From: Lysinibacillus_B sp050613145
GTDB taxonomy: Bacteria > Bacillota > Bacilli > Bacillales_A > Planococcaceae
Direction of reading: 5' to 3'
Assembly: GCF_050613145.1 (NCBI RefSeq)
Contig: NZ_CP192507.1
Location: forward strand, 62,001 to 126,000
DNA length: 64,000 nucleotides
Shown: positions 34,478 to 43,898 of the stretch, piece by piece
How positions within the stretch are numbered: position 1 is the first letter of the stretch
How the letters are laid out: each line of letters begins with the position of its first letter
Notes under the pieces: generated by a model
Databases searched by the model: none
Told to the model about the DNA's origin: nothing
The model's input: only the letters and a program-made list of their open reading frames with translations
Program-made: the position numbers and the translations under genes

Positions 34478-34950
34478 TGTCTGCACAATTAGTTAGTACG
34501 TTTGTCATGTTTGCAGCCGGCATAATGGTAGGTGCGATCATTGACTGCATCCGATATATGACAGCATTGTTACCTAGAAAATCAATTTTTTCCAAACTAG
34601 CTTATATGATTGAGCTAACAGCTTGGCTCATGTTAGGAGCCATTACGTTCTATTTTTTATTTGTCATTAAGGGCGGTGAGTGGCGAGCAATCGATCCACT
34701 TGCCCAAATTGTTGGAATCATTTCATATGATTTATTTTTCCAACCGATATTTCGATTTATCGGAAGGCTTTTTGTGACCATCATCATAAAGCCTATTTTC
34801 TTTCTCATTCGTTTAGTTATAAAACTCATTTACGGCATCATTTATATATTTGTCAGAATATTAACGGTTTTAGCGACACCTATTATTAAAATCTATAAAA
34901 CTTCTAAAAAACGGGTTTTACTCTATAAAGTAAATAAGTATAATAAATAG
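34477..34950 (+). CDS. yabQ: Spore cortex protein YabQ
   Basis: Membrane protein of the outer forespore membrane needed for cortex formation. The 157-residue product has hydrophobic segments at about 5-25, 40-65, 75-90 and 105-135 and a basic C-terminal tail (KTSKKRVLLYKVNKYNK). ATG 34477 overlaps the yabP stop. Co-transcribed with yabP from the SigE promoter. Confidence 0.9.
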   Translation: MSAQLVSTFVMFAAGIMVGAIIDCIRYMTALLPRKSIFSKLAYMIELTAWLMLGAITFYFLFVIKGGEWRAIDPLAQIVGIISYDLFFQPIFRFIGRLFVTIIIKPIFFLIRLVIKLIYGIIYIFVRILTVLATPIIKIYKTSKKRVLLYKVNKYNK

Positions 34951-34982
34951 TAACAAATGTAGAAGCAATGGGGGTGAACGGC

Positions 34983-35408
34983 GTGGCACAGCGTCAACAA
35001 CAAGAACAAGTACATAGAGGCACTGTTAAAACGTTAGATAATGACTATGTCCGCTCCAACGCAAATCTCGCAAAGCAACAACAAATGAGGCACCGTCAAA
35101 AAGTATTAAGTCGTAGAAGACTAGCAGTGTTTACGGTACTTGCTACAGCTGTATGTGTGGCATTAGTAAGCATGATGATGAACCAGAATACACGTTTAGC
35201 AGAAAAAGAAGCACAAAAAATAGAAGTACAAGCACAATTAACCGCAGTAAAAGAGCAACAGGACATGTTAAAACTACAAATTGCCAAACTAGAAGATGAT
35301 GAGTATATTGCAAAGTTGGCACGTAAAGAATATTTCTTATCAGAAGAAGGAGAAATTATTTTTACGATTCCGAAGGACAATGACGAAAAAGAAGAAGACA
35401 AGCAGTAG
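34983..35408 (+). CDS. divIC: Septum formation protein DivIC
   Basis: FtsB-like bitopic divisome protein working with FtsL/DivIB at the septum. 141 residues: basic cytoplasmic N-terminus, one membrane span (RLAVFTVLATAVCVALVSMM, ~45-64), then an extracellular coiled coil (EKEAQKIEVQAQLTAVKEQQ) and the conserved YIAKLARKEYFLSEEGEI end. GTG 34983 has GGGGGTGA 5 bases upstream; ATG 34968 precedes that site and is less likely. Confidence 0.92.
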   Translation: MAQRQQQEQVHRGTVKTLDNDYVRSNANLAKQQQMRHRQKVLSRRRLAVFTVLATAVCVALVSMMMNQNTRLAEKEAQKIEVQAQLTAVKEQQDMLKLQIAKLEDDEYIAKLARKEYFLSEEGEIIFTIPKDNDEKEEDKQ

Positions 35409-35518
35409 GTGAGAAGGCAGACACGTTATATGCGTCGTTTGCCTTTTTTAGGTGGTTAAAATCTTAGGGTGATTTATAAAGTTGAACGGATTTGTCGTTT
35501 TATGGCGAGAGAGTCTTG

Positions 35519-35546
35519 TTGACACTTATAGTTAGTCCGATATAAT
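35519..35546 (+). promoter_or_regulatory. Consensus SigA promoter of yabR
   Basis: TTGACA (35519-35524), 16 bases, TATAAT (35541-35546), both hexamers perfect. The leader is about 75 bases. Confidence 0.85.
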
Positions 35547-35626
35547 AAAGGGGAAACCATAAAGTAGTTTCGTGATATATTAGGACTGATAGAGTCTTTT
35601 AAAATTTAAGGAGGAGCATTTTTTTT

Positions 35627-36055
35627 ATGTCAATTGAAGTAGGCAGCAAAGTACAAGGTAAAGTAACAGGAATCACAAATTTTGGAGCATTCGTTGAGCT
35701 GCCAGATGGCAAAACGGGTTTAGTGCACATCAGTGAAGTAGCAGACAACTATGTGAAGGATATCAACGAGCATCTGAAAGTAGGAGATGAAGTTGAAGTA
35801 AAAGTGATGAATGTTGAAGCGGATGGTAAGATTGGCCTTTCGATCCGTAAAGCGAAGCCCCAAGCTGAGCGACCAGAGCGTCCGCAGCGTCCTCGTCGAG
35901 AAAACAATCGTTCAAACGAGCGAAATGATCGTCAACCAAAAGAAAATTTCGAACAAAAAATGGCGCGTTTCTTAAAAGATAGCGATGAACGTTTAACTAC
36001 ATTAAAACGTGCAACAGAATCAAAACGTGGCGGCCGTGGAGCACGTAGAGGGTAA
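35627..36055 (+). CDS. yabR: S1-domain RNA-binding protein YabR
   Basis: 142 residues. An S1 RNA-binding domain occupies residues 1-75 (VGSKVQGKVTGITNFGAFVEL, GLVHISEVAD, GLSIRKA). The tail is basic and Arg-rich (RPQRPRRENNRS ... KRGGRGARRG), suggesting general RNA or ribosome binding. Function is not well defined. AAGGAGGAGC precedes ATG 35627. Strong promoter upstream and a perfect terminator downstream. Confidence 0.93.
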   Translation: MSIEVGSKVQGKVTGITNFGAFVELPDGKTGLVHISEVADNYVKDINEHLKVGDEVEVKVMNVEADGKIGLSIRKAKPQAERPERPQRPRRENNRSNERNDRQPKENFEQKMARFLKDSDERLTTLKRATESKRGGRGARRG

Positions 36056-36097
36056 TTTGCTGGCTGTTTTAATTACAGAAAAAGTGCGCTATAAAGT

Positions 36098-36137
36098 AAA
36101 AAACAGTTTGTGTACAAAGTACACAAACTGTTTTTTA
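36098..36137. terminator. Terminator after yabR, bidirectional
   Basis: AAACAGTTTGTGTAC / GTACACAAACTGTTT, perfect stem, with T-runs on both strands. It serves yabR and the opposing small membrane gene. Confidence 0.9.
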
Positions 36138-36177
36138 TATGGAACGATTTATTTTTAAAAAGGACAGAAGTAATGCT

Positions 36178-36366
36178 TCAATCCTGTTTTTGCTGCGATA
36201 TAAGGAGCTTTACTAATCCAATTAATGTAATAATCCCAATAATTAAACCAACAACTAACAGTAAAATTTGGAACATTACAGGGGTTTTAGTTAAGTAAAA
36301 GCCCAGTAAAATAAATAATGCACTCGCAGCACAAAGCGCAGACAATATACGGAAATCTTTAATCAT
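36178..36366 (-). CDS. Small two-span membrane protein
   Basis: 62 residues, not recognised. Two hydrophobic segments (about 8-26 and 30-54) joined by a short loop (TKTPV), then a polar end SQQKQD, so a helical hairpin in the membrane. ATG 36366 has AGGAGGG upstream, which supports a real gene. It lies in the yabR-spoIIE gap, where Bacillus subtilis carries tRNA genes; none are here. Confidence 0.7.
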   Translation of the reverse strand: MIKDFRILSALCAASALFILLGFYLTKTPVMFQILLLVVGLIIGIITLIGLVKLLISQQKQD

Positions 36367-36508
36367 AATAGCCCTCCTAACTAATATCTTAATCCACTTT
36401 GGTAGCGAAAAAAAGACTAATGCTTATTAGTAACAAGGACTGTAAATGCCATATAGAAAAAATCTATTCTAAAATTTCAGTACCTAGGCGCTTTTGAACA
36501 GTTAACCG

Positions 36509-36814
36509 GTGTGGATTGACAAAGTTGTACAGTCTCCCATTACAATAACGGTTTACTATGAAATGCTAGGAGAACCGGAATCTTGGGAATACGATGATCA
36601 ATTCAAATTGCTGAAGGAAGAAAAACAAGAAGTGTTGCCAAACAGTGGACAGACAATGGTACAAAGTTCATATATCCGGTTTAATACAAATACCGAGAGA
36701 ATAGACCAGATTACGCTTATACCGTTTTACGTTTCTGGATATGAAGGCAATCAAAAAACAGATGTTTATGAGGTATTATTAACTGAACAGGCAATTGAGA
36801 TTGAATTAAACTAA
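36509..36814 (+). pseudogene. C-terminal remnant of a DUF4179-type anti-sigma-like protein
   Basis: The 101-residue frame has no ribosome binding site and an in-frame stop 2 codons before its GTG. Its start (IDKVVQSPITITVYY) looks like the interior beta strand of the DUF4179/DUF5643 extracellular domains of anti-sigma-factor-like proteins, and the end (EVLLTEQAIEIELN) like their C-terminus. The N-terminal and membrane parts are missing. I call it a gene fragment. Confidence 0.45.
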
Positions 36815-36903
36815 TCATATTTCAAAAGGCTTCTTAGTTTTAAAACGATGGAAGTCTTTTCTGTTTAATCTATCCTATTTCTTTAAAAATATATTGTGAT
36901 TGG

Positions 36904-37068
36904 CTATATAAATCAACTTAAAACTGTGTACATTGCAAAAAGTCGCTGTATCCAGTCCCCCCGGTACGAGCAAACCTTGGTGTATCCGAGCCAAAGCCCA
37001 TAGTAAACGGTCAAAAAGTTACCGTATCCGAGCAAAATATCCCTGTATCCAGTCGAAAGCTCGCAAGA
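36904..37068. repeat. Modular TATCC-GAGC-AAA repeat, copy B
   Basis: Starts CTATATAAATCAACTTAAAA, as at 24.7 kb. Units follow: GTATCCAGTCC, GGTACGAGCAAA, GTATCCGAGCCAAA, AAACGGTCAAAAAG, GTATCCGAGCAAAA, GTATCCAGTCGAAA. The stretch TAAACGGTCAAAAAG plus GTATCCGAGCAAA matches copy A nearly base for base. No gene in this gap. Confidence 0.7.
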
Positions 37069-37138
37069 TGTAGGCTGATTTTTAAAGTCCGTCGTTTTTG
37101 AGAGGATATGTATTTATTTAGCACAAACCTAAAGTTTT

Positions 37139-37204
37139 CGTCGAACAATTTTTTCTTACGCCCTTTATAAAAAGACAAAATTCATTTCTTGACTTTTTTA
37201 TAAT
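37139..37204 (+). promoter_or_regulatory. Putative spoIIE promoter with 0A-box
   Basis: TATAAT (37199-37204) has no -35 at normal distance; AAGACA (37172-37177) is 21 bases upstream, matching the long spacer typical of Spo0A-activated SigA promoters. CGTCGAA (about 37139-37145) is one mismatch from the Spo0A box TGTCGAA. Confidence 0.45.
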
Positions 37205-37230
37205 AAACCTTATATAAAGGGGGTTGGAAA

Positions 37231-39585
37231 GTGGTTACAATTCAAGATTTGCGTCAATTATCGAGTGGACAAAGCGAACTATTTACGGGGAATGAAAAGC
37301 GAATCATGTTCTTGTTACAGCTGACTTTTTTGGGGGTGAGCTTTTTTTTAGCAAGAGCCGTCTTTTTTGAAGCAGCCGTTCCATTTTTGGTTCCGTTTTG
37401 GGCTATCGTTAGTCTCCGCTATCGCCACCTGAAATGGCCAACATTAATCGGTGGGCTTACCGGAGCACTCACGTTAGGGTTGGGACAACTTGTTATTATT
37501 TTTCTTCAATTATGCACATTTCAATTTTTAAAGAGACTAATTAAGTTCCCATTGCCCATCCTCGTCATGCTTGCTACTCTACTTGTTCAAATTGCTTGGC
37601 AAGGGGGCGTTTATGGCGGATGGCCACCTCTACTTGTCCAATTTTATGTTGGTTGTGAAGCTGTATTAGCCATGGTTATGATGATTTTTTTACAGCTTAC
37701 ATTATTGCCACCACATCGCTTTTGGACATCAGAATGGACGTATGAACGGGCTGGTGCGGCATTTTTTATTCTGGCTGCCATGCTAACAGGGATGTCATCG
37801 TTTACATTATCTATCTTTAATATAGCGATTATTTGTTTACATTTAGTCATTTGTATTGCTGCTTTTGTTGGGGGCGTTACATTATCGACGATTGTTGCCA
37901 CTATTTTAGGGACAATTGTAGGGATGGCACATTTGTCATTTACGGGGATGCTTGCCTTATATGCGTTGACAGGTGTGTTTGCAGGGAGCAGTGTGCAACT
38001 TGGACGATTTGGCATTGCACTAGGCAGTATTTTACCAAGTGTCTTTTTCTTCTTTTACGATGCAACGCTACCGCTAGATATTGTATACTTCGTGTCTATT
38101 AGTATCGCTACACTACTATCTTTACTGATTAATCGTTCTGTACTGGAGAAGTTACGTGCGCTTTTTTACCCAAAAAGAGATGAAGTATTGCTGAAGCGGC
38201 AAGAATGGTTAACAAATCATATGACGCAAACCATTGAACAATTCCAGCAATTTGTCTTTTTTATGAAGGATCTTGTGTTTGATCGATTTACTGAACAATC
38301 GATTGCCCCTAAAAAGATCCAACCGTGCAATATATGCCAAGATTGTTTTCGGCATGATCGCTGTTGGGGAGAGAAACAAGATATGGCTGAAAAAATTGCA
38401 CAATATTATCGGGGAAAAACATCGCAAAATCCTATTGCGATAGCACAGGCAGAGGAAATTCTACGGTTAAGATGTATTAAGTCGGATAAGCTTTTACAAG
38501 AACTTGAGTATTTATTATATAACGAACAAATGAATAATCAGCTTTTTCATGGGAAGAAAATGATTGCGCTACAGTTGCAAGATGTGAGCCATCATCTGAA
38601 TCGTTTGCTACAACAAATGCAAGGGGAGTCTGTATCATTTGAATCGTTAGAATGTGAACTGTTAGAACGACTCCAAAGTGCACAGTTAAACTGTTTTCAA
38701 ATTGATGTTTTATCCAATGAAGTAGGACAACGACGTATTGTTTGTTCCGTTACGATGAAAAATATGGACCAAGCGACAGAGTTAAGTGAGCGTATCATTT
38801 TGCCGATTTTATATGAACGATTCGCTGAGCCTTTTTATGTGGAACGTATTACGTATAAAGAAATGCCATTTCCTTATGTAGAAGTACGTGCAAGGTCATC
38901 TGTACGATTCTCCATGGAGCAAGGGATTTATAGCCGAGCAAAACACAATACTTCAGGCGATGCGCATGAACTTTTCCCTATTCATGACGGACTAATGGCT
39001 GTTATGCTATCGGATGGAATGGGAAAAGATCAGCGTGCACGAAAAGAGAGCGATACGCTTATTCGCATGCTTCGTGAATGTTTAACGTATAATATGGACC
39101 CAGAGACCGCCATGCACACGATTCACTACGTGATGTCGTTAAAGCATGACCGTGATCTCTATGCAACCATTGATTTTGCACTAATCGATTTACAGCATGG
39201 TTCGCTTTGGTCGTGGAAAGCGGGAGGGATTGCAACGTATGTATTGCGTGGTGATGATGTGTTAAAAATTGAAGGGAATGCAGCACCAGTTGGACTAATG
39301 CCGACATTTTCAATTGAAACAGAGACGATACGTTTAAAAGCCGATGATATTGTCATCATGGCATCAGATGGCTTATTTGATGGCGCACTTCATTGGCACG
39401 AGCAAGAGCGTCATTTTTTCCAACTATTAAAGAAAAAAAATAAACAACAATTGGCAACAGATGTGTTATTGTACGATGTAATGGAACAATATAAGCAGGC
39501 TTATGATATTCAGGATGATTGTACAGTTATTGCATGCAAAATAAAACATATTAACCCTAAATGGTCTGTCTTAAATTTAGTGTAA
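37231..39585 (+). CDS. spoIIE: Stage II sporulation protein E, serine phosphatase
   Basis: Membrane PP2C phosphatase that dephosphorylates SpoIIAA and so activates SigF in the forespore; it also binds FtsZ. 784 residues versus about 827 in Bacillus subtilis. Residues ~30-300 hold about 10 hydrophobic segments, followed by a central region with a Cys cluster (CNICQDCFRHDRCW) and the C-terminal phosphatase with LSDGMGKDQRA and ASDGLFDG, the metal-binding aspartates. The start is GTG 37231 after AAAGGGGGTTGG. Monocistronic before tilS. Confidence 0.95.
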   Translation: MVTIQDLRQLSSGQSELFTGNEKRIMFLLQLTFLGVSFFLARAVFFEAAVPFLVPFWAIVSLRYRHLKWPTLIGGLTGALTLGLGQLVIIFLQLCTFQFLKRLIKFPLPILVMLATLLVQIAWQGGVYGGWPPLLVQFYVGCEAVLAMVMMIFLQLTLLPPHRFWTSEWTYERAGAAFFILAAMLTGMSSFTLSIFNIAIICLHLVICIAAFVGGVTLSTIVATILGTIVGMAHLSFTGMLALYALTGVFAGSSVQLGRFGIALGSILPSVFFFFYDATLPLDIVYFVSISIATLLSLLINRSVLEKLRALFYPKRDEVLLKRQEWLTNHMTQTIEQFQQFVFFMKDLVFDRFTEQSIAPKKIQPCNICQDCFRHDRCWGEKQDMAEKIAQYYRGKTSQNPIAIAQAEEILRLRCIKSDKLLQELEYLLYNEQMNNQLFHGKKMIALQLQDVSHHLNRLLQQMQGESVSFESLECELLERLQSAQLNCFQIDVLSNEVGQRRIVCSVTMKNMDQATELSERIILPILYERFAEPFYVERITYKEMPFPYVEVRARSSVRFSMEQGIYSRAKHNTSGDAHELFPIHDGLMAVMLSDGMGKDQRARKESDTLIRMLRECLTYNMDPETAMHTIHYVMSLKHDRDLYATIDFALIDLQHGSLWSWKAGGIATYVLRGDDVLKIEGNAAPVGLMPTFSIETETIRLKADDIVIMASDGLFDGALHWHEQERHFFQLLKKKNKQQLATDVLLYDVMEQYKQAYDIQDDCTVIACKIKHINPKWSVLNLV

Positions 39586-39605
39586 TGATGTGAGAAGGTG
39601 AGAAG

Positions 39606-41009
39606 ATGAGAGCATTTGAGCAAAATATTTTGCAGTTTATTGAGAGCGAGCAGCTTATCAACAAGGGGAATCGCCTGCTCATCGCTTGTTCAGGGGGCGT
39701 CGATTCCATGGCGCTCCTAACTTTTTTTGATAAATATCAAAAAAAGTTAGAGGTTGAAATATTTGTCGCTCATGTTGATCATCTGTTGCGTGGCGAGCAA
39801 TCGGCAGGTGACCGACTATTTGTCGAGCAATTTTGCCAAGATAGACAAATTCCATGTTTTAGTACGGCTATCCCTATTCCGGCTATTTTGGAAGAGCAAG
39901 GTGGAAATTCACAAGCAGTTTGCCGCAAGGAGCGCTATGCATTTTTGGCCGCTGTAATGAAAGAGCAGGCCATTGATACGCTAGTGACTGCTCATCATGC
40001 AGATGACCAATTAGAATCGATATTGATGGCACTTGCAAAGGCTGGAACGATTACAAGTATGCAAGGAATCCATGCCAAGCGTCCATTTATAGAAGGAATG
40101 ATAATTCGTCCATTTTTAACGGTTACAAAAGACGAAATAAGGGGATATTTACAAAAGAGTGGTGTAGATTTTCGTGAGGATGCAAGTAACGCAAAAGATG
40201 ATTACACAAGAAATCGGTTCCGTCACCATGTTGTGCCATTTTTAAAGGCTGAAAATGAATTCGTTGCCCAACACGCAACACAATTTTCATTGCAACTAAT
40301 ACAAGATGATACGTATTTACAACAGCTTGCCCATCAAACATTTAATCGTTTAGTTACAAGAAAAAGTGATCGTTGTTATGAAGTTGAAATTAATGCGTTT
40401 TTAAACGAACCACTTGCTTTACAAAGAAGGCTCATTTTAATACTATTAAACTATCTTGATAACGATACAGACACGTCTCAAAGTCATACGTTATGCACAC
40501 TCATTTTAAAGCTATTTCAAACACAAAATGGAAGCGCTATGATGAACTTACCGAGAGGATGTATAGTAAGCAGGCAATATGGGAAAATACTTTTCTTAAA
40601 AAAGCAAGAAGTTGTTCCAGTTATTTCCGGGGAGCTTGTATTAAATGAATGGAATGAAAGAGCAGGGATTCGGTTTTACATAGGAGAATTTGCTCACTTA
40701 ACTTCGCCGTTAAGTAAAGACGCAGAAATCTATTACGTGAGCGCAGAAACACTATTTCTTCCGATACATACAAGAACCCGTGAAGAGGGAGATCGTATAC
40801 AGCTATCAGGCATGGATGCGCCAAAACGCCTATCGAGACTCTTCATAGATGAAAAAGTACCGCTTACTAAGCGAGATGAGTGGCCACTGCTTGTCGATTA
40901 TAAGGGGGAGATACTGGCGGTAATCGGCTTGCGGGTAAGTAATAAATTTTCTAGAACAAGGCGTGCGGGGGATGACTATGTATTCATTTGTGAAACAAAG
41001 ACAGACTAG
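39606..41009 (+). CDS. tilS: tRNA(Ile)-lysidine synthetase
   Basis: Converts C34 of the CAU-anticodon tRNA-Ile to lysidine, using ATP and lysine. The PP-loop motif ACSGGVDSMALL is near residue 30; then HVDHLLRG, ERYAFL and TAHHADDQLES. A C-terminal TilS domain (TRTREEGDRIQLSG onward) completes the long form. 467 residues. ATG 39606 has AGAAGGTGAGAAG upstream. It precedes hpt by 32 bases, as in Bacillus. Confidence 0.96.
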   Translation: MRAFEQNILQFIESEQLINKGNRLLIACSGGVDSMALLTFFDKYQKKLEVEIFVAHVDHLLRGEQSAGDRLFVEQFCQDRQIPCFSTAIPIPAILEEQGGNSQAVCRKERYAFLAAVMKEQAIDTLVTAHHADDQLESILMALAKAGTITSMQGIHAKRPFIEGMIIRPFLTVTKDEIRGYLQKSGVDFREDASNAKDDYTRNRFRHHVVPFLKAENEFVAQHATQFSLQLIQDDTYLQQLAHQTFNRLVTRKSDRCYEVEINAFLNEPLALQRRLILILLNYLDNDTDTSQSHTLCTLILKLFQTQNGSAMMNLPRGCIVSRQYGKILFLKKQEVVPVISGELVLNEWNERAGIRFYIGEFAHLTSPLSKDAEIYYVSAETLFLPIHTRTREEGDRIQLSGMDAPKRLSRLFIDEKVPLTKRDEWPLLVDYKGEILAVIGLRVSNKFSRTRRAGDDYVFICETKTD

Positions 41010-41041
41010 GGTGTTTGAACAATCTTGAGGAGGAATCAATA

Positions 41042-41584
41042 ATGATTCAAAATGATATTGAAAAAATTGTAATTACAGAGGAACAGATTCAGGCACGTAT
41101 TCAGGAGCTAGGTGCGGAATTAACAGAAATTTATAAAGACGAATTCCCCCTCGCTATCGGTGTGTTAAAAGGTGCAATGCCGTTTATGACAGACTTAATG
41201 AAACGTTTCGACTCTTATATTGAAGTTGACTTTATGGATGTCTCAAGCTATGGAAACGCAACTGTATCTTCTGGTGAAGTAAAGATTTTAAAGGATTTAA
41301 ATACAAGTGTAGAAGGTCGTGATGTCATCATTATTGAAGATATTATCGATAGCGGTTTAACACTAAGCTACCTTGTCGATTTATTTAAATATCGTAAAGC
41401 GAAATCGATTCGTATTGTAACGCTTTTAGATAAGCCGTCTGGTCGTAAAGTAAATTTAAAGGCTGACCTAGTTGGCTTTGAAGTGCCAGATGGATTTGTA
41501 GTAGGTTATGGATTAGATTATGCAGAAAAGTATCGTAATTTGCCTTACATCGGTATTTTAAAACGAGAAGTTTACTCTTTTTAA
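41042..41584 (+). CDS. hpt: Hypoxanthine phosphoribosyltransferase
   Basis: Salvages hypoxanthine and guanine with PRPP. In the 180-residue product the PRPP-binding motif reads VIIIEDIIDSGLTLSYL near residue 100; FMDVSSYG and VGYGLDYAEKYRNLPYIG are also family-typical. ATG 41042 has GAGGAGG 8 bases upstream; an in-frame ATG at 41015 is unsupported. In Bacillus, Hpt and TilS also affect ftsH transcription. Confidence 0.96.
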   Translation: MIQNDIEKIVITEEQIQARIQELGAELTEIYKDEFPLAIGVLKGAMPFMTDLMKRFDSYIEVDFMDVSSYGNATVSSGEVKILKDLNTSVEGRDVIIIEDIIDSGLTLSYLVDLFKYRKAKSIRIVTLLDKPSGRKVNLKADLVGFEVPDGFVVGYGLDYAEKYRNLPYIGILKREVYSF

Positions 41585-41647
41585 ATAACAATTGTGTAAC
41601 GATTTCGACAAAAATCATGTGAAACATATTTTAAGCAGTGCTTTTCG

Positions 41648-41677
41648 TTGTATGTAGAAAACATCGTATGTTAAGAT
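41648..41677 (+). promoter_or_regulatory. Putative ftsH promoter
   Basis: TTGTAT (41648-41653), 18 bases, TAAGAT (41672-41677) with an extended TG one base before the -10. Confidence 0.5.
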
Positions 41678-41718
41678 TTTACTTATAGTTTTTCTGTAAT
41701 GTTGTGAGGAGGCTGGGG

Positions 41719-43752
41719 ATGAATCGAATATTTCGATACACCATATTTTATTTGTTAATTTTTCTCGTGATCATCGGGATTTTTGGCACATTTAATGGGG
41801 GCAATAAGCCAACTGAAGAGCTGACGTATCATGAGTTTTTAAAAGCTTTGGATGCTAGTACGATCCAAGAGGTAGTAATACAACCCGATAGTGGTGTATA
41901 CGTTGTAGAAGGTGTTATGAAAGGGGCTGAAGAGGGGGAAACGTTTACAGTTAACCTTCCTCAAAATAACCAAGCATTAATGGATCGCCTAACAGATTTA
42001 CAAAAGGCATATCCAGATGTACATTGGGAGCAAGCGCCTGAAACAAGTGGATGGGTAAGCTTCTTTACAGGTATTATCCCATTCATTATTATCATTATTT
42101 TGTTCTTCTTCTTGTTGAGTCAATCACAAGGTGGAGGCAATAAAGTGATGAACTTTGGTAAATCGAAAGCCAAGCTTTACGATGACCAAAAGAAAAAAGT
42201 ACGCTTTACAGATGTAGCAGGCGCTGATGAAGAAAAAGCAGAGCTTGTGGAAGTAGTAGAGTTCTTAAAAGACCACCGTAAATTTACTGAAATTGGTGCT
42301 CGTATTCCAAAAGGTATTTTACTAGTAGGTCCTCCAGGTACGGGTAAAACATTACTTGCTCGTGCAGTAGCTGGGGAAGCGGGCGTACCATTCTTCTCGA
42401 TTTCAGGTTCTGACTTCGTAGAAATGTTCGTCGGTGTTGGTGCATCACGTGTTCGTGACTTATTCGAAAACGCGAAGAAAAATGCACCGTGTATTATCTT
42501 CATTGACGAAATTGATGCAGTAGGTCGTCAACGTGGAGCAGGTCTTGGTGGCGGTCACGATGAGCGTGAGCAAACATTAAACCAATTACTAGTTGAGATG
42601 GATGGTTTCGGTGCAAATGAAGGGATTATTATCATTGCAGCGACAAACCGCCCTGATATTCTAGACAAAGCATTATTACGTCCTGGTCGTTTTGACCGTC
42701 AAATTACAGTAGGTCATCCTGATGTAAAAGGTCGTGAAGCAATTCTTAAAGTGCATGCACGTAACAAGCCGTTATCAGATACAGTTGATTTAGGTGCCGT
42801 AGCACAACGTACACCTGGCTTCTCAGGTGCCGATTTAGAAAACTTATTAAACGAAGCAGCACTTGTTGCCGCTCGTAAAAATAAGAAAACAATTGACATG
42901 GTAGACATTGATGAAGCTTCTGACCGCGTCATTGCTGGTCCAGCAAAAGCGAGCCGTGTATATTCGAACAAAGAGAAAAAATTAGTGTCCTTCCATGAAG
43001 CAGGTCACGTAGTGGTTGGCTTGACTCTTGATGAAGCGGACACTGTGCATAAAGTAACGATCGTACCACGTGGTCAAGCAGGCGGTTATGCGATTATGTT
43101 ACCGAAGGAAGAACGTTTCTTCACGACAAAACAAGAGTTATTAGACCGCATTGCAGGACTTCTTGGTGGTCGTGTAGCAGAAGAAATTGTGCTTGGAGAA
43201 GTATCAACAGGTGCGCATAACGACTTCCAAAAAGTAACGAATATTGCGCGTGCAATGGTTACAGAATATGGTATGAGTGAAAACCTTGGTGCGATTCAGT
43301 TTGGTTCTGGTTCGGGCGGTAATGTGTTCTTAGGGCGCGATTTCAACTCGGATCAAAACTACTCAGATAAAATTGCGTATGAAATCGATAAAGAAATGCA
43401 AAAAATTATCGATACGCAATATGAGCGTACACGTCAAATTCTGACAGAGAAACGTGAATTATTAGATTTAATCGCCAACACATTAATGGTGAAAGAAACA
43501 TTAAACGCTGAAGAAATCGAACATTTACGTGACAAAGGTACATTGCCAGAAAGCTCAATCCAAGCAATGGATGAGGCGAAAGAACGCAAAGAACAAGAAA
43601 AGGCAGAGGCTGAGCCTACAGTTGAAGTAGCTGGTACACCAACAATCAATAATGATATTCTTGGTAAAAAATCAGATCCAACAGTAGCGGACTTGCCAAA
43701 AGAAGAGCCGTCTTCAGAACGTCCAAAAGGCATCGATGAAGATCGCGGATAA
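41719..43752 (+). CDS. ftsH: ATP-dependent zinc metalloprotease FtsH
   Basis: Membrane AAA+ protease degrading misassembled membrane and regulatory proteins. 677 residues: membrane span ~7-27, extracellular domain, second span ~115-136, AAA+ domain with GPPGTGKTLLARAVAGE and IIFIDEIDAVGRQRG, SRH with ATNRPDILDKALLRPGRFDR (split), then the M41 protease with zinc motif HEAGH (~425). The C-terminal tail is acidic and Lys/Glu-rich. ATG 41719 has GAGGAGG upstream. A perfect terminator follows and marks the left edge of the second accessory block. Confidence 0.97.
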   Translation: MNRIFRYTIFYLLIFLVIIGIFGTFNGGNKPTEELTYHEFLKALDASTIQEVVIQPDSGVYVVEGVMKGAEEGETFTVNLPQNNQALMDRLTDLQKAYPDVHWEQAPETSGWVSFFTGIIPFIIIIILFFFLLSQSQGGGNKVMNFGKSKAKLYDDQKKKVRFTDVAGADEEKAELVEVVEFLKDHRKFTEIGARIPKGILLVGPPGTGKTLLARAVAGEAGVPFFSISGSDFVEMFVGVGASRVRDLFENAKKNAPCIIFIDEIDAVGRQRGAGLGGGHDEREQTLNQLLVEMDGFGANEGIIIIAATNRPDILDKALLRPGRFDRQITVGHPDVKGREAILKVHARNKPLSDTVDLGAVAQRTPGFSGADLENLLNEAALVAARKNKKTIDMVDIDEASDRVIAGPAKASRVYSNKEKKLVSFHEAGHVVVGLTLDEADTVHKVTIVPRGQAGGYAIMLPKEERFFTTKQELLDRIAGLLGGRVAEEIVLGEVSTGAHNDFQKVTNIARAMVTEYGMSENLGAIQFGSGSGGNVFLGRDFNSDQNYSDKIAYEIDKEMQKIIDTQYERTRQILTEKRELLDLIANTLMVKETLNAEEIEHLRDKGTLPESSIQAMDEAKERKEQEKAEAEPTVEVAGTPTINNDILGKKSDPTVADLPKEEPSSERPKGIDEDRG

Positions 43753-43762
43753 GTAATAAAAT

Positions 43763-43801
43763 AAAGAGAACAAAGCAACTAATTGCTTTGTTCTCTTTTT
43801 G
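43763..43801. terminator. Terminator after ftsH
   Basis: AAAGAGAACAAAGCAA / TTGCTTTGTTCTCTTT with a CTAA loop and a T-run. Confidence 0.9.
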
Positions 43802-43898
43802 TTTTTCAGAAAAAAAATTAATTACTTACCTGCTGGATATCCGTATCAGAAGGGACATCATCGCTACTTATTTTAGCCGAGACATGTCTTTCTAAATA

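Noticed and set aside
36056..37230. tRNA genes expected between yabR and spoIIE
   Set aside because: In Bacillus subtilis tRNA genes lie here; I found no cloverleaf or TTCGANTC/CCA-type signals in this window.
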